64,000 nucleotides of DNA from Coprococcus sp. OM04-5BH (GCF_003482105.1 NZ_QULM01000001.1:1116001-1180000), one strand, 5' to 3'; counted from the first letter of the stretch, positions 32,008 to 41,131 are shown. Translations and numbers: made by a program. Notes: a model not told the origin generated them from the letters alone.

Positions 32008-33168
32008 GTGAACAATTTTACATTTTATATTCCCACAGATATAAGATTTGGAAGAAATCAGATACAGTGTCTTCCGGAGGAACTTGCAAAATACGGAAGG
32101 AAGGTTCTTCTGGTATATGGAGGCGGCAGTATCAAACGGAACGGAATTTACGATAAAGTATACGAGCTTTTAAAAGATTTTCAGGTGTTCGAGCTTAGCG
32201 GTATAGAGCCGAATCCTAAGCTTACATCAGTTGAAAAAGGCGCTGAGATATGTAAGAAAGAGGGCATTGAGGTTATACTTGCCGTGGGCGGCGGCAGTGT
32301 TATTGACGCCTCAAAGCATATTGCCTGTTCAGCCTGCTATGAGGGAGAACCATGGGATCTTGTCCTTGACAGAAGCAAGGTGAAGAAGGCACTGCCTATA
32401 GCAGTGGTGCTTACCATATGTGCCACCGGCTCAGAGATGAACTCCGGTGCAGTAATAAGCAACGAGAAAACCTGTGAGAAGCTGGAGATAAATACTCCTT
32501 TGCTTTATCCGAGACTTTCCATATGTGACCCAACATACCTTTACACTCTTCCCGATAGCCAGACTGCGGCAGGTACGGCAGATATAATCTCCCATATATT
32601 TGAACAGTATTTTCAGAAGAATGACGAAGCCTTTGTCACAGACAGAATTTCAGAGGCACTTCTTAAGACCTGTTTCAAATACGGTCCTGTTGCCATGAAG
32701 GATCCATGTAATTATGAGGCGAGATCAAATCTTATGTGGACCAGTACCCTGGCACTTAATCATCTCATAACAGTAGGCAAGGGTGGTGCCTGGTCAGTGC
32801 ATCCTATAGAGCATGAGCTCAGTGCTTTTTATGATATTACCCATGGTGTGGGTCTTGCCATCCTCACCCCGGCGTGGATGAAATACGTGCTGTGCGATGA
32901 AACCGTGGACAGATTTGCCATGTACGGTAAGAATGTGTGGAACATAGATTGTGACGACAGATATGAAGCGGCAGATAAAGCCATAGAAAAGACAAAGGAT
33001 TTCTTCGTATCCCTGGGACTTCCTGAGAAGTTAAGTGAAGTTGGTATCACAGAGGAGAAGTTCAAAGAGATGGCAGAGGAAGCCGTCAGAACCAGTGGCA
33101 TAAAGACAAGAGCTTACTATCCGCTGGATGTGGAGGATGTAGTTAAGATATTTGAGATGTGCAGATAA
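32008..33168 (+). CDS. Iron-containing alcohol dehydrogenase
   Basis: The 386-residue enzyme has the family's GGGS nucleotide site (LAVGGGSVIDASKHIA) and metal ligands in TADIISHIFEQYF, HPIEHELSAFYDITHG and VGLAILTPAWM. It resembles NAD(P)-dependent butanol dehydrogenase/YqhD-type proteins that reduce aldehydes. The start is GTG 32008 behind TAGGAGGAG. Amine oxidation yields aldehydes, so it may reduce or oxidise the aldehyde product of this block; this is inference from position. No strong terminator follows, but a new promoter starts at 33228. Confidence 0.9.
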   Translation: MNNFTFYIPTDIRFGRNQIQCLPEELAKYGRKVLLVYGGGSIKRNGIYDKVYELLKDFQVFELSGIEPNPKLTSVEKGAEICKKEGIEVILAVGGGSVIDASKHIACSACYEGEPWDLVLDRSKVKKALPIAVVLTICATGSEMNSGAVISNEKTCEKLEINTPLLYPRLSICDPTYLYTLPDSQTAAGTADIISHIFEQYFQKNDEAFVTDRISEALLKTCFKYGPVAMKDPCNYEARSNLMWTSTLALNHLITVGKGGAWSVHPIEHELSAFYDITHGVGLAILTPAWMKYVLCDETVDRFAMYGKNVWNIDCDDRYEAADKAIEKTKDFFVSLGLPEKLSEVGITEEKFKEMAEEAVRTSGIKTRAYYPLDVEDVVKIFEMCR

Positions 33169-33227
33169 GAACATCTAAGGTACTGATGGCGAGGGGCATC
33201 GGGAAGAACATTATGTCGGACATTGAG

Positions 33228-33256
33228 TTGACAGGGTATAGTATCATGTTTATGAT
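33228..33256 (+). promoter_or_regulatory. Promoter of the rhodanese-TtcA gene
   Basis: A perfect TTGACA at 33228-33233 and TATGAT at 33251-33256 are 17 bp apart. ATCAT-GTTT-ATGAT overlaps the -10 box as an inverted repeat. Confidence 0.7.
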
Positions 33257-33295
33257 ATAAAATGTAAGAAATAGCAGAGACAGGAGCAACAGAAA

Positions 33296-34444
33296 ATGTT
33301 TGAAGATAACTTGGTGCCTGAGATAACAATAGAAGAGCTGGCAGACATTCATCCCTCACTGTACAGACTTTGTGATGTGAGGGATGAAGTTTCGTTCAGA
33401 TATGGTTCGATTCCGGGGGCTGTCTGTATGGAGAATATTCTTCAGATGGCAGAGGATGGAGAGCTGGACAAGAGCACAAGCTATGTGCTGTATTGCATGA
33501 AGGGCATAGATAGTCTTGGTATTGCCTATGCTTTAAGACGTCTGGGATATGATGCAGTGAGCCTGAAGGACGGATATAGTGAATGGCTTATGTCATCATA
33601 TGACAGTGATAACGATGAGAAGCAGAAGGAAGTAGAGAAGAGCATAAGGAAGAAATTCCACAAGCAGCTCTTTACCAGATTCGCCAAGGGGATAAATGAG
33701 TACGATATGATCCAGGAAGGGGATAAGATCGCCGTATGTATATCCGGAGGTAAGGACTCCATGCTTATGGCGAAGCTCTTCCAGGAGTTGAAGAGGCACA
33801 ATAAATTCCCGTTTGAACTGGTATTTCTGGTTATGGATCCGGGATACAGCGAGGTGAACCGTAAGGTAATTGAGAAGAATGCAAGAATGCTGGGTGTGCC
33901 AATTACAGTATTTGAAACAGAGATATTTGATGCAGTATATGAAGTTGAGAAGTCACCATGTTATCTGTGTGCCAGAATGAGACGAGGATATCTCTACAGC
34001 AAGGCCAAGGAGCTGGGCTGTAATAAGATAGCCTTAGGACATCATTACGATGATGTTATTGAAACTATTCTCATGGGTATGCTGTATGGAGCACAGGTTC
34101 AGACCATGATGCCGAAGCTTCATAGTACAAACTTTGAAGGGATGGAGCTCATCAGACCTATGTATCTGATCAGAGAGGACGACATAATAAAGTGGAGAGA
34201 TTATAATAATCTGCACTTTATCCAGTGTGCATGCCATTTCACAGATACCTGTTCCTCATGCCGTGACGATGGCACGTCAGCTTCCAAACGAATGGAGACC
34301 AAGCAGATCATCGCCAGGATGAAGGAGTTTAATCCGTTTGTTGAGAGCAATATATTTAAGAGCGTCACCAATGTAAACTTAAGCACTATAATCCAGTATA
34401 AAGACAAGCAGGGAAATACACATAATTTCTTAGATGAGTATTAG
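33296..34444 (+). CDS. Rhodanese-TtcA fusion: tRNA 2-thiolation-type protein
   Basis: The 382-residue protein combines two domains. Residues 1-105 form a rhodanese domain with a candidate sulfur-carrying Cys67 (VLYCMKGIDS). Residues about 115-380 form a PP-loop ATPase of the TtcA/TtuA class with SGGKDS at 150-155 and cysteine pairs (SPCYLCARMRRG; CHFTDTCSSC) for an Fe-S cluster. TtcA thiolates C32 of some tRNAs. Here sulfur could be handed from the rhodanese domain directly. Ribosome site AGGAG precedes ATG 33296. It is a single-gene unit, with its own promoter and a terminator at 34452-34493. The exact tRNA target is not known. Confidence 0.82.
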   Translation: MFEDNLVPEITIEELADIHPSLYRLCDVRDEVSFRYGSIPGAVCMENILQMAEDGELDKSTSYVLYCMKGIDSLGIAYALRRLGYDAVSLKDGYSEWLMSSYDSDNDEKQKEVEKSIRKKFHKQLFTRFAKGINEYDMIQEGDKIAVCISGGKDSMLMAKLFQELKRHNKFPFELVFLVMDPGYSEVNRKVIEKNARMLGVPITVFETEIFDAVYEVEKSPCYLCARMRRGYLYSKAKELGCNKIALGHHYDDVIETILMGMLYGAQVQTMMPKLHSTNFEGMELIRPMYLIREDDIIKWRDYNNLHFIQCACHFTDTCSSCRDDGTSASKRMETKQIIARMKEFNPFVESNIFKSVTNVNLSTIIQYKDKQGNTHNFLDEY

Positions 34445-34451
34445 AACGACG

Positions 34452-34493
34452 AATGCCCACCACAGTATGTTTATACCGTAGTGGGCATTTTTC
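34452..34493. terminator. Terminator between convergent genes
   Basis: AATGCCCAC (34452-34460) pairs with GTGGGCATT (34481-34489), with further pairing inside, followed by TTTTC. It separates the + strand TtcA-like gene from the - strand MATE gene. Confidence 0.8.
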
Positions 34494-35840
34494 TTACTTC
34501 CCCGTTTCTATAGCCTGCAGCTTACTAAAGCAATTATTCATCAAGAAATGTCTGTAGAACAGAAATCCAACAGTTGTAGTTATGATCTCTGTTACAGGGT
34601 ATGTCATCCAGAACCAGCTTAGACCCAGTCTTGAGAACATCCAGCCAAGTGGCACGAAGAGAAATACCGTTCTTACAACAGTAAGCATTGAGCTTTTAAA
34701 GCTTTGTCCCACTGCCTGGAAGAATACCGGGAATATAAGTGAGGTTACCATAGGAATGAAGCTTATTCCTACGAAGCGGAAGCCCACTGTGCCGATATCT
34801 ATAACAGCCCTGTTCGAGGTGAATACTGACAGCATAGGTCCCGGAATTATAACGAAGCACAGTGTTCCGAGAAACATCAGCGCCATGCCGAAGAGCACAG
34901 AGGTTGACAGGGTCTTTCTGCAGCGATGTATATTACCTGCTGCATAATTAAAGCTTATGACAGGAACTATGCAGGTCTGCATGGCACCAAGGGGAATAAA
35001 GAAAAAGGTCTGCCATTTATAGTAAAGTCCTAGGGCTGTAACCGCATCATCAGAGAATGTGGCAAGTATCAGGTTAAGTCCAAGTATGTAGAAGGTGTAC
35101 GCTGACTGCATAAGAATATTTGGTATCCCCAGATGGAAGATATTTTTAATATACCTTGGATACACATGAATGGCAGGAGATCTGTAGAAGCCCCTCTTAA
35201 ATACAATGACAGCAGCCACGATCTGACCGGCGACAGTTGATATTGCGGCACCGGCAATTCCAAGTCGTGGAAATAAACCTGCACCAAATATCAGTAATGG
35301 GTCAAGAATTATATTGGTTACTGCACCCGCTATCTGTGCATACATAGGTATGTTCATGTTGCCCTTTGACTGCAGGACCTTGGTCCATATGCTCTCAAAG
35401 AACAGACCGAAGCTGAATACGCACACAATACGTCCGTAAGTTATGACATCCTTTATGACTTCCGGAGAATCAGTGGACATTCTCGCATAGGCAGGCATTA
35501 TGAACCAGCATACCACTGCGAATATCACCCACAGGGCAAATGCCAGGGGTGTCCCTACACCGGCATATTCATCTGCAGTTTTCTTTTCGCCAACACCAAG
35601 CCTTGCAGCCATTACAGTGTTTATGCCAACACCGGTTCCCACCGCCATGGCGATCATAAGCAACTGCAGCGGGTACACGATGGACAGGGCGGTAAGTCCC
35701 GAATCTGAAAATCTTCCTACAAAAAGACTGTCCACAATATTGTATAAAGCCTGAATAAGCTGGGCCAACATTACAGGTGGCGCCAGCTTAAAAAGTATCT
35801 TACTTATTTTCTCACTCTTAAAAAGTTCTGTTGAATCCAT
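34494..35840 (-). CDS. MATE-family multidrug/cation antiporter (second)
   Basis: The 448-residue protein has about twelve membrane segments and the MATE start LAPPVMLAQLIQALYNIVDS followed by LFVGRFSDSGL. It would export cationic compounds with a Na+ or H+ gradient. It is clearly separate from the MATE protein at 5399 and belongs to another branch. It is transcribed against its left neighbour and shares strand with the hypothetical gene and kinase to its right, separated by about 90 bases. No regulator is adjacent. Confidence 0.9.
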   Translation of the reverse strand: MDSTELFKSEKISKILFKLAPPVMLAQLIQALYNIVDSLFVGRFSDSGLTALSIVYPLQLLMIAMAVGTGVGINTVMAARLGVGEKKTADEYAGVGTPLAFALWVIFAVVCWFIMPAYARMSTDSPEVIKDVITYGRIVCVFSFGLFFESIWTKVLQSKGNMNIPMYAQIAGAVTNIILDPLLIFGAGLFPRLGIAGAAISTVAGQIVAAVIVFKRGFYRSPAIHVYPRYIKNIFHLGIPNILMQSAYTFYILGLNLILATFSDDAVTALGLYYKWQTFFFIPLGAMQTCIVPVISFNYAAGNIHRCRKTLSTSVLFGMALMFLGTLCFVIIPGPMLSVFTSNRAVIDIGTVGFRFVGISFIPMVTSLIFPVFFQAVGQSFKSSMLTVVRTVFLFVPLGWMFSRLGLSWFWMTYPVTEIITTTVGFLFYRHFLMNNCFSKLQAIETGK

Positions 35841-35933
35841 TTTCTGCCTCTATATCCGGTCATGTAAAAATCAATATCTGTATATCCTGTCAGATCAGGT
35901 TCCTTTGTTATTTGAATATCTGACCTGTAGATT

Positions 35934-36473
35934 TTAACGCAAGAGGGTCATTTCTTCAATAACCCAGTCAAAATATTCCATGTGATATTTTGTGCCACAG
36001 TATGGACATACATTCTGTCTTACTGCGTCGAAGCTGCCGCTCTTTAAAGGCAGAACCGTAGACTTCATGGTAAGACCTTTATTTTTAAGTCGGTTTTCCT
36101 GAAGCTTAAAAAAGTATGCAGTGTCACCATCGCAGCAGGAAGGATATTTTCCTGTTGTATTCCATTCATTTAATTCTTTGGCATATACATCATACATGCC
36201 CCTTGATTTGTCCCAGTAGGGAACAAAATCTCTGAATTTTTTACAGTCCCTGCTGTATTTTATAAAAAGCACTATTCCGATGATGCAGAGTATCACTCCT
36301 ATGACCGGAAGCACAAGCTTTAAGTTGTTGTCCTCGTCTGTATTCTCAAATAAATAAGCGATACAGACAGTACCCGCTGCTGCAAGCACCAGTCCCCATG
36401 CCAGTGTCTTTGTGGCTGGCTCTTTAATGTCAAAATTTCTTTTTTTAGTTTTCATATCCGGAAAAATCCCCAT
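35934..36473 (-). CDS. Unknown membrane protein with C-terminal zinc-ribbon-like motif
   Basis: I do not recognise this 179-residue protein. It has two hydrophobic segments at about residues 24-41 and 53-71. A cytosolic tail follows with NVCPYCGTKYH, a CxxC plus His arrangement that could bind zinc, and an additional Cys pair (YPSCCDGD). GAAGGGA lies 8 bases before ATG 36473. It follows the membrane Ser/Thr kinase on the same strand, about 110 bases downstream, so it may be part of the same unit. Confidence 0.6.
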   Translation of the reverse strand: MGIFPDMKTKKRNFDIKEPATKTLAWGLVLAAAGTVCIAYLFENTDEDNNLKLVLPVIGVILCIIGIVLFIKYSRDCKKFRDFVPYWDKSRGMYDVYAKELNEWNTTGKYPSCCDGDTAYFFKLQENRLKNKGLTMKSTVLPLKSGSFDAVRQNVCPYCGTKYHMEYFDWVIEEMTLLR

Positions 36474-36585
36474 AACACATTTCCCTTCTTTTTTTATATC
36501 AGACCATTAAATTGTGTGCGTAAGGTATCGCACATCACAATATGAGTAACACACCATGATGTAGATTCTAACATACTGTGTAACT

Positions 36586-37659
36586 TCATTTCAACAATGG
36601 TGATACAGCCACCATGATTGCCAGAAGAAACAGTATATATGTAAGATTAAATAATACTATGCCGAGAATTTTTATTCCCTTGTTCCGGCTTTTACACAGG
36701 GGAAACCTCTGCTGCACGTTCAGATAGTTTGAGCTTATGAGTGTTATGCCGATAAGCATGGCAAAACACAGTATCCTGTCAAATACCAGCTCTGCCGGAG
36801 AAACATTTTTAACTGTCATCTGGGTGCACAGGGAAAATGCGAGTATGTAGCCGGTGGTGGCAAGAAGCATTTTCCAGGGAATCAATGTCCTAAAGCCCGG
36901 TGGGAGAAGTCTGGCTTTATCCGGAGGAATATGCCGGGACAGATGCTTTCCGTCACGACACTCAATGATAGCCGACTTTAATTCGTAGGTACTGTTATAT
37001 CTGAACTGGGATATGAGGTAAGTGCACTGGGCTATTACCGGCGCATATACGGTGGTGTCAGGGACTATGCCCAGTTCTTCAAAGGATATCTTCATAAGCT
37101 TGCCAATGCCGTATATATCTGTTCTTGTGGATGAGGCACCAAAACCATACTGCTCAGGAGCTGCGTAGCCCTCTGTACCCATAAGGATGGTGTCACAGGT
37201 CTCATCAGGTGAATACTGCTTTGAAGCATTGAAGTCAATAAGGAACACGCTGTCAGAAGAAGAAATGATGATATTTTGTGGCTTGATATCCCTGTGGATG
37301 AGTGGGGGAGTAAGATCGTGAAGTCTGCCCACAATGTCACACAATTCCAGAATATACCGTATAACATCATCCATGAGAAGCTTCTTTTCTGCAATAAGCT
37401 CCCAAAGACTAACGCCGGATATATATTCCTCTATCAGGGTAAGTTTGTTATCTTCCTCATAATAATCTATGACATTTGGTACGCCATTTATGGGATTATT
37501 TTTCAGTTGTTTGTAGACATCACTGTTATAAATTGATAATATCTTTTTGACATATATTTTGCCGGTTTCCCGGTGCCTGACCAGATATACATGATCAGAA
37601 TCACCGATGCCGGCAAGGTTTTGGTAATAAGATATGGAGAGTCTTTTTTCTATATCCAC
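36586..37659 (-). CDS. Membrane-attached Ser/Thr protein kinase
   Basis: The 357-residue protein has an N-terminal eukaryotic-like kinase domain. Lys38/39 (IYVKKIL) and HRDIKPQN (residues 122-129, catalytic Asp124) are seen, along with an APEQYG segment from 168. The Mg-binding DFG motif reads DFN (142-144), and the glycine-rich loop is weak (GIGDSD), so activity could be altered. Three hydrophobic segments follow residue 265, anchoring it in the membrane with no large outer sensor domain. The start is GTG 37659 after AAAGGAGG; a TTG further upstream would include that ribosome site. It is divergent from the possible DNA-binding gene at 37790, with 130 bases between. Confidence 0.82.
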   Translation of the reverse strand: MDIEKRLSISYYQNLAGIGDSDHVYLVRHRETGKIYVKKILSIYNSDVYKQLKNNPINGVPNVIDYYEEDNKLTLIEEYISGVSLWELIAEKKLLMDDVIRYILELCDIVGRLHDLTPPLIHRDIKPQNIIISSSDSVFLIDFNASKQYSPDETCDTILMGTEGYAAPEQYGFGASSTRTDIYGIGKLMKISFEELGIVPDTTVYAPVIAQCTYLISQFRYNSTYELKSAIIECRDGKHLSRHIPPDKARLLPPGFRTLIPWKMLLATTGYILAFSLCTQMTVKNVSPAELVFDRILCFAMLIGITLISSNYLNVQQRFPLCKSRNKGIKILGIVLFNLTYILFLLAIMVAVSPLLK

Positions 37660-37789
37660 AAGGGTGCCTCCTTTCAAGGCAGGTATAAAAATTCAATTGT
37701 AATATACTGCATGGATTAAACGGCAGACTGTAATCTGACCGACAAAAAATAACATATATATGTTACATTATAGGAGAGAATTGACGTAA

Positions 37790-38251
37790 ATGGAAGAAAA
37801 AAGTACAAAGGAACTGTCAAATGTTCTGAAAAACACACATTTGTCAGGATTTAATAAATTTTGCAGGGATAATATGGACAGCCTTGATACAGATTCAAGG
37901 GCATTTTATACATACGTAAGGGAGCTGATGGCAGAGAAAGAAATTACCCAGCATCTTGTATTTATGCGGGCGGATATCCCGGAGCGGTATGGGTACAAAT
38001 TACTGTCTGGGGAGCGGCGGACAAAGCAGAGGGATGTAATATTAAGGATATGCTACAGTGCGGAATTTACTCTCCCTGAGACCCAGAGGGCACTTAAGAA
38101 GTATGGAATGTCAGAGCTATATGCCAAGATACCCAGAGATGCTCTGATTATGATCGCGTTTAATGAGAGACCCGGAGATATAGAAACGGTAAATGAAGTC
38201 TTGATAAAAAACAATATGGAGCCTTTGAGAGCCAGTGGTCACCAGGAATAA
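37790..38251 (+). CDS. Putative helix-turn-helix protein, 153 residues
   Basis: The protein is all-helical. Its middle (EKEITQHLVFMRADIPERYG followed by YKLLSGERRTKQRDVILRIC) looks like a lambda-repressor/XRE-type helix-turn-helix, and KYGMSELYAKIPRDALIMIA continues the pattern. I cannot assign a named family. It starts at ATG 37790 after TAGGAGAG. Being divergent from a Ser/Thr kinase gene it may regulate it or be its substrate; both are inference. Similar pairs of small helix-turn-helix proteins and kinases are familiar from Clostridia, but I could not check that. Confidence 0.55.
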   Translation: MEEKSTKELSNVLKNTHLSGFNKFCRDNMDSLDTDSRAFYTYVRELMAEKEITQHLVFMRADIPERYGYKLLSGERRTKQRDVILRICYSAEFTLPETQRALKKYGMSELYAKIPRDALIMIAFNERPGDIETVNEVLIKNNMEPLRASGHQE

Positions 38252-38411
38252 GCGCTATAAAAGATAAGAATAACTGTACTGAGGATAGATACAATAAAAA
38301 ACAATATAAGAATGATAAATTCCCCCTGTGGCGGGGAGAAACATTACCTTCGAATTATGCTAGAATCTTACTGGTTTCATTAATAAACATAAGGTAGGAG
38401 GAATTAAGTTT

Positions 38412-38762
38412 ATGAAGGTATGGAAGCTGGTATCAGGAATTTTATCTATTGTTCTGTTTGTATTTGTAACCTTCCAGTCATGTGCGGCAGGAGTTGCCAA
38501 TACCCTTTCTGAAAATGGTGAGGTGTCAGGCACCGCAGGAGTTATGGTGGCAATACTTATGCTGGCAGGTGGAATAGTATCCATCGCCACAAGAAAGTCA
38601 GAGAAGAAGGGTGGCAATGTTGCCCTTATAGTTTTATTTGGACTGGCTGCAGTTGTGGGACTTATGAACTACGGCAGTTATTCAGATCTGGTGATCTGGT
38701 CGGTATGGTGTATCATCAATGCGGTGCTGGCAGTGGTTGCCATCATAAGATCACGGGGATAA
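38412..38762 (+). CDS. Unknown small membrane protein, 116 residues
   Basis: Four hydrophobic segments are seen, starting with WKLVSGILSIVLFVFVTFQS. A Lys-rich turn (RKSEKKGGN) divides the protein in two. It resembles widespread uncharacterised Firmicute membrane proteins of this size, but no function is known. A GGAGG ribosome site precedes ATG 38412. A good terminator follows at 38811-38846, so it is a single-gene unit. Confidence 0.65.
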   Translation: MKVWKLVSGILSIVLFVFVTFQSCAAGVANTLSENGEVSGTAGVMVAILMLAGGIVSIATRKSEKKGGNVALIVLFGLAAVVGLMNYGSYSDLVIWSVWCIINAVLAVVAIIRSRG

Positions 38763-38810
38763 TCGGTACTGTGGAGCACAAGGATACTGTAGCTAAGGAC
38801 ATGAACGGAC

Positions 38811-38846
38811 AAAAAATCCCGGAGGATAAGCCTCCAGGATTTTTTT
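38811..38846 (+). terminator. Terminator
   Basis: AATCC-C-GGAGG pairs with CCTCC-A-GGATT around ATAAG, with an A-tract before and a T-run after. It could work in both directions. Confidence 0.85.
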
Positions 38847-38962
38847 ACATGTAATTTACCTGGCTCTGGTAATGTATTTTACATTGGACGCCTATCTTTA
38901 TCATATATAGGAAAGATAGCCGATATATTATATTGGCAGTGGGGCAAAGGTAGGTGTGTGCT

Positions 38963-39193
38963 ATGAAAAATAAAATATGGAATTTACTTGATAAAAATGC
39001 ATGTGACAAGCCACGCAAGGAAAAAATCTTTCTGGTCTGCTACATGCTTTTTTGCGCGGTTGTGGGAGCGTTGACCTGGCTTGCTGTAGGCAGGTTTATT
39101 TTTTCCGGGCTTCCATGGCTTATATGCTTCATAGGATATCCGGGCATATTCATAGGCTTTTTCGGCGGTATACTGTACATTTATCAAAAATAA
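38963..39193 (+). CDS. Unknown small membrane protein, 76 residues
   Basis: Two hydrophobic segments (FLVCYMLFCAVVGALTWLAV and then the glycine-rich WLICFIGYPGIFIGFFGGIL) follow a charged N-terminus. The function is unknown. ATG 38963 has AGGTAGG 8 bases upstream; an in-frame GTG at 38954 is too close. It lies just before the Pho box of pstS but shows no link to phosphate. Confidence 0.5.
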   Translation: MKNKIWNLLDKNACDKPRKEKIFLVCYMLFCAVVGALTWLAVGRFIFSGLPWLICFIGYPGIFIGFFGGILYIYQK

Positions 39194-39205
39194 GTTTTCA
39201 TAAGC

Positions 39206-39260
39206 TTTACGCTTAATTTACATTCGGTTGATTGTTGTTTTTACATGAGGTCAATAAGAT
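39206..39260 (+). promoter_or_regulatory. Pho box and promoter upstream of pstS
   Basis: TTTACG (39206), TTTACA (39217), TTGATT (39228) and TTTTAC (39239) are four hexamers spaced exactly 11 bp apart, the layout of PhoP tandem boxes in Gram-positive bacteria. A TAAGAT at 39255-39260 may be the -10 box. Confidence 0.65.
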
Positions 39261-39328
39261 GTGTTTTGTAAACGAAAGCGCTTAGTGATAAAAAAAGAAA
39301 AAGAAAAGAAGAATCGAGGAAAACAAAA

Positions 39329-40222
39329 ATGAAAAAAGGTTTTTTAACAGCAGTTATTGCAGCAGGAATGATGGCAGTGGCACTTACAGGCTGCGGCTCA
39401 AAGAAAACAACAAATAATGACAATGGAACTACAGGAGATTCAGCTGCTAAAGGAACAACAGCAAGCAGCCAGGCGTCAGCGGATTTAAGCGGAACCATCA
39501 GCCTTGCAGGATCAACATCAATGGAAAAGCTTTGTGAGGCAATGTCAGAGAGCTTCATGGCTAAGTATCCCGGAGTGACAGTTACAGTAGAGTATACAGG
39601 TTCAGGTGCCGGCCTTGAATCACTGGCAGCAGGCAGCGTTGACATAGGAGATGCTTCACGTCATCTTAAAGATGATGAGACAGCATCAGGTTCAGTAGAG
39701 AATGTTGTAGCACTTGATGGTATTGCGGTTATCACAGATAAGAGCAACACAGTTGCTGATCTTTCATCAGAGGATCTTGCTAAGATCTATACAGGTGAGA
39801 TAACAAACTGGAAGGATTTAGGCGGAAATGACGAAGCGATCGTTGTACTTGGAAGAGAAGCAGGCTCAGGTACCAGAGATGCATTCGAAGAGCTTCTTGA
39901 TGTAAAGGATAGCTGTACATATGCCCAGGAGCTTGATTCAACAGGCGCAGTACTTGCCAAGGTTGGTTCAACAACAGGTGCTATTGGTTATGTTTCACTG
40001 GATGTTGTTGATGACACAGTAAATGCAGTATCGGTTGACGGTGTAGAGCCAACAGAAGAGCAGATTCTTGCAGGAAAATACAAGTTATCAAGACCATTTG
40101 TAATGGCTACAAAGGGTGAGATCAGTGAACAGAACGACCTTGTTAAGGCATGGTTTGATTATATCAAGTCAGATGAAGGTAAGGAAGTTATAAAGGCGGT
40201 AGGACTTATCATTCCGGAATAG
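39329..40222 (+). CDS. pstS: Phosphate-binding lipoprotein PstS
   Basis: The 297-residue protein binds phosphate outside the membrane and passes it to PstCA. The lipobox LTGC places the lipidated Cys at 22. The mature part has the phosphate loop motifs ISLAGSTSMEKLCEAM and ILGREAGSGTRDAFEE (read in place as VLGREAGSGTRDAF). A Ser/Thr-rich linker follows the Cys. It heads the pstSCAB-phoU operon under a Pho box, so phosphate starvation should induce it. GAGGAAAAC precedes the ATG. Confidence 0.93.
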   Translation: MKKGFLTAVIAAGMMAVALTGCGSKKTTNNDNGTTGDSAAKGTTASSQASADLSGTISLAGSTSMEKLCEAMSESFMAKYPGVTVTVEYTGSGAGLESLAAGSVDIGDASRHLKDDETASGSVENVVALDGIAVITDKSNTVADLSSEDLAKIYTGEITNWKDLGGNDEAIVVLGREAGSGTRDAFEELLDVKDSCTYAQELDSTGAVLAKVGSTTGAIGYVSLDVVDDTVNAVSVDGVEPTEEQILAGKYKLSRPFVMATKGEISEQNDLVKAWFDYIKSDEGKEVIKAVGLIIPE

Positions 40223-40231
40223 GAGCAACTT

Positions 40232-41131
40232 ATGAAGAAGAAAGCAATTATAGAGAAAACAGCCAGAATAATATTCCTGGTATGTGCGGTAATAGCTATA
40301 TTTGCAGTGTGCTCCATTACAGTATACATGTTTATAAAGGGAGCCCCAGCACTGAAAAAGGTTGGGGTTTCTGATTTATTATTCAGTAATAAATGGCAGC
40401 CTACGGCAAAGGATCCATCCTATGGAATATTATACATAATCTTATCATCTATAGTGGCAACTGCTGTATCAGTACTGATCGGAGTTCCTATAGGACTACT
40501 GACAGCAGTGTTCTTATCTGAGATGGCAGGTAAGAAGGTGGGAAATATAGTCGGAAGCACAGTTGAACTTCTTGCAGCTATACCATCAGTTATATATGGT
40601 CTCATCGGTATGATGGTGCTTAATCCATTCATGTATAAGCTGGAGAAAAGCATATTTGCCGGTGACAGCAGCCATCAGTTCACCGGTGGCTCCAATCTTA
40701 TGTCGGCGATAATAGTACTTGCCATAATGATACTTCCTACAGTAATAAGTATCAGTACTTCATCACTTAAGGCGGTAAATGGCAGTTTAAGATCTGCGTC
40801 TCTTGCTCTGGGAGCAACTAAGATACAGACAATATTCAAGGTAGTCATCCCATCAGCCAAGTCGGGAATACTTACCGGTGTGGTTCTCGGAATAGGAAGA
40901 GCACTTGGTGAGGCAATGGCAATAAATATGGTTGCCGGTGGAGCAGTAAATCTTCCGTTGCCATTCAACTCGGTAAGAACCCTTACAACTCAGATCGTAA
41001 GTGAGATGGGATATTCATCAGGTCTTCACAGACAGGTATTGTTCACAGTAGGACTTGTACTTTACATATTTATAATGATAGTAAATTATCTGTTGCTTAA
41101 AGCCAGAAGAAAGGGGTGCATGGATGAATAA
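40232..41131 (+). CDS. pstC: Phosphate ABC transporter permease PstC
   Basis: The 299-residue inner-membrane permease has six membrane segments and the ABC permease loop SLALGATKIQTIFKVVIPSA. It forms the phosphate channel with PstA. It begins 9 bases after pstS and overlaps pstA by 8 bases. The sequence ends in a short charged tail (RRKGCMDE). Confidence 0.93.
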   Translation: MKKKAIIEKTARIIFLVCAVIAIFAVCSITVYMFIKGAPALKKVGVSDLLFSNKWQPTAKDPSYGILYIILSSIVATAVSVLIGVPIGLLTAVFLSEMAGKKVGNIVGSTVELLAAIPSVIYGLIGMMVLNPFMYKLEKSIFAGDSSHQFTGGSNLMSAIIVLAIMILPTVISISTSSLKAVNGSLRSASLALGATKIQTIFKVVIPSAKSGILTGVVLGIGRALGEAMAINMVAGGAVNLPLPFNSVRTLTTQIVSEMGYSSGLHRQVLFTVGLVLYIFIMIVNYLLLKARRKGCMDE

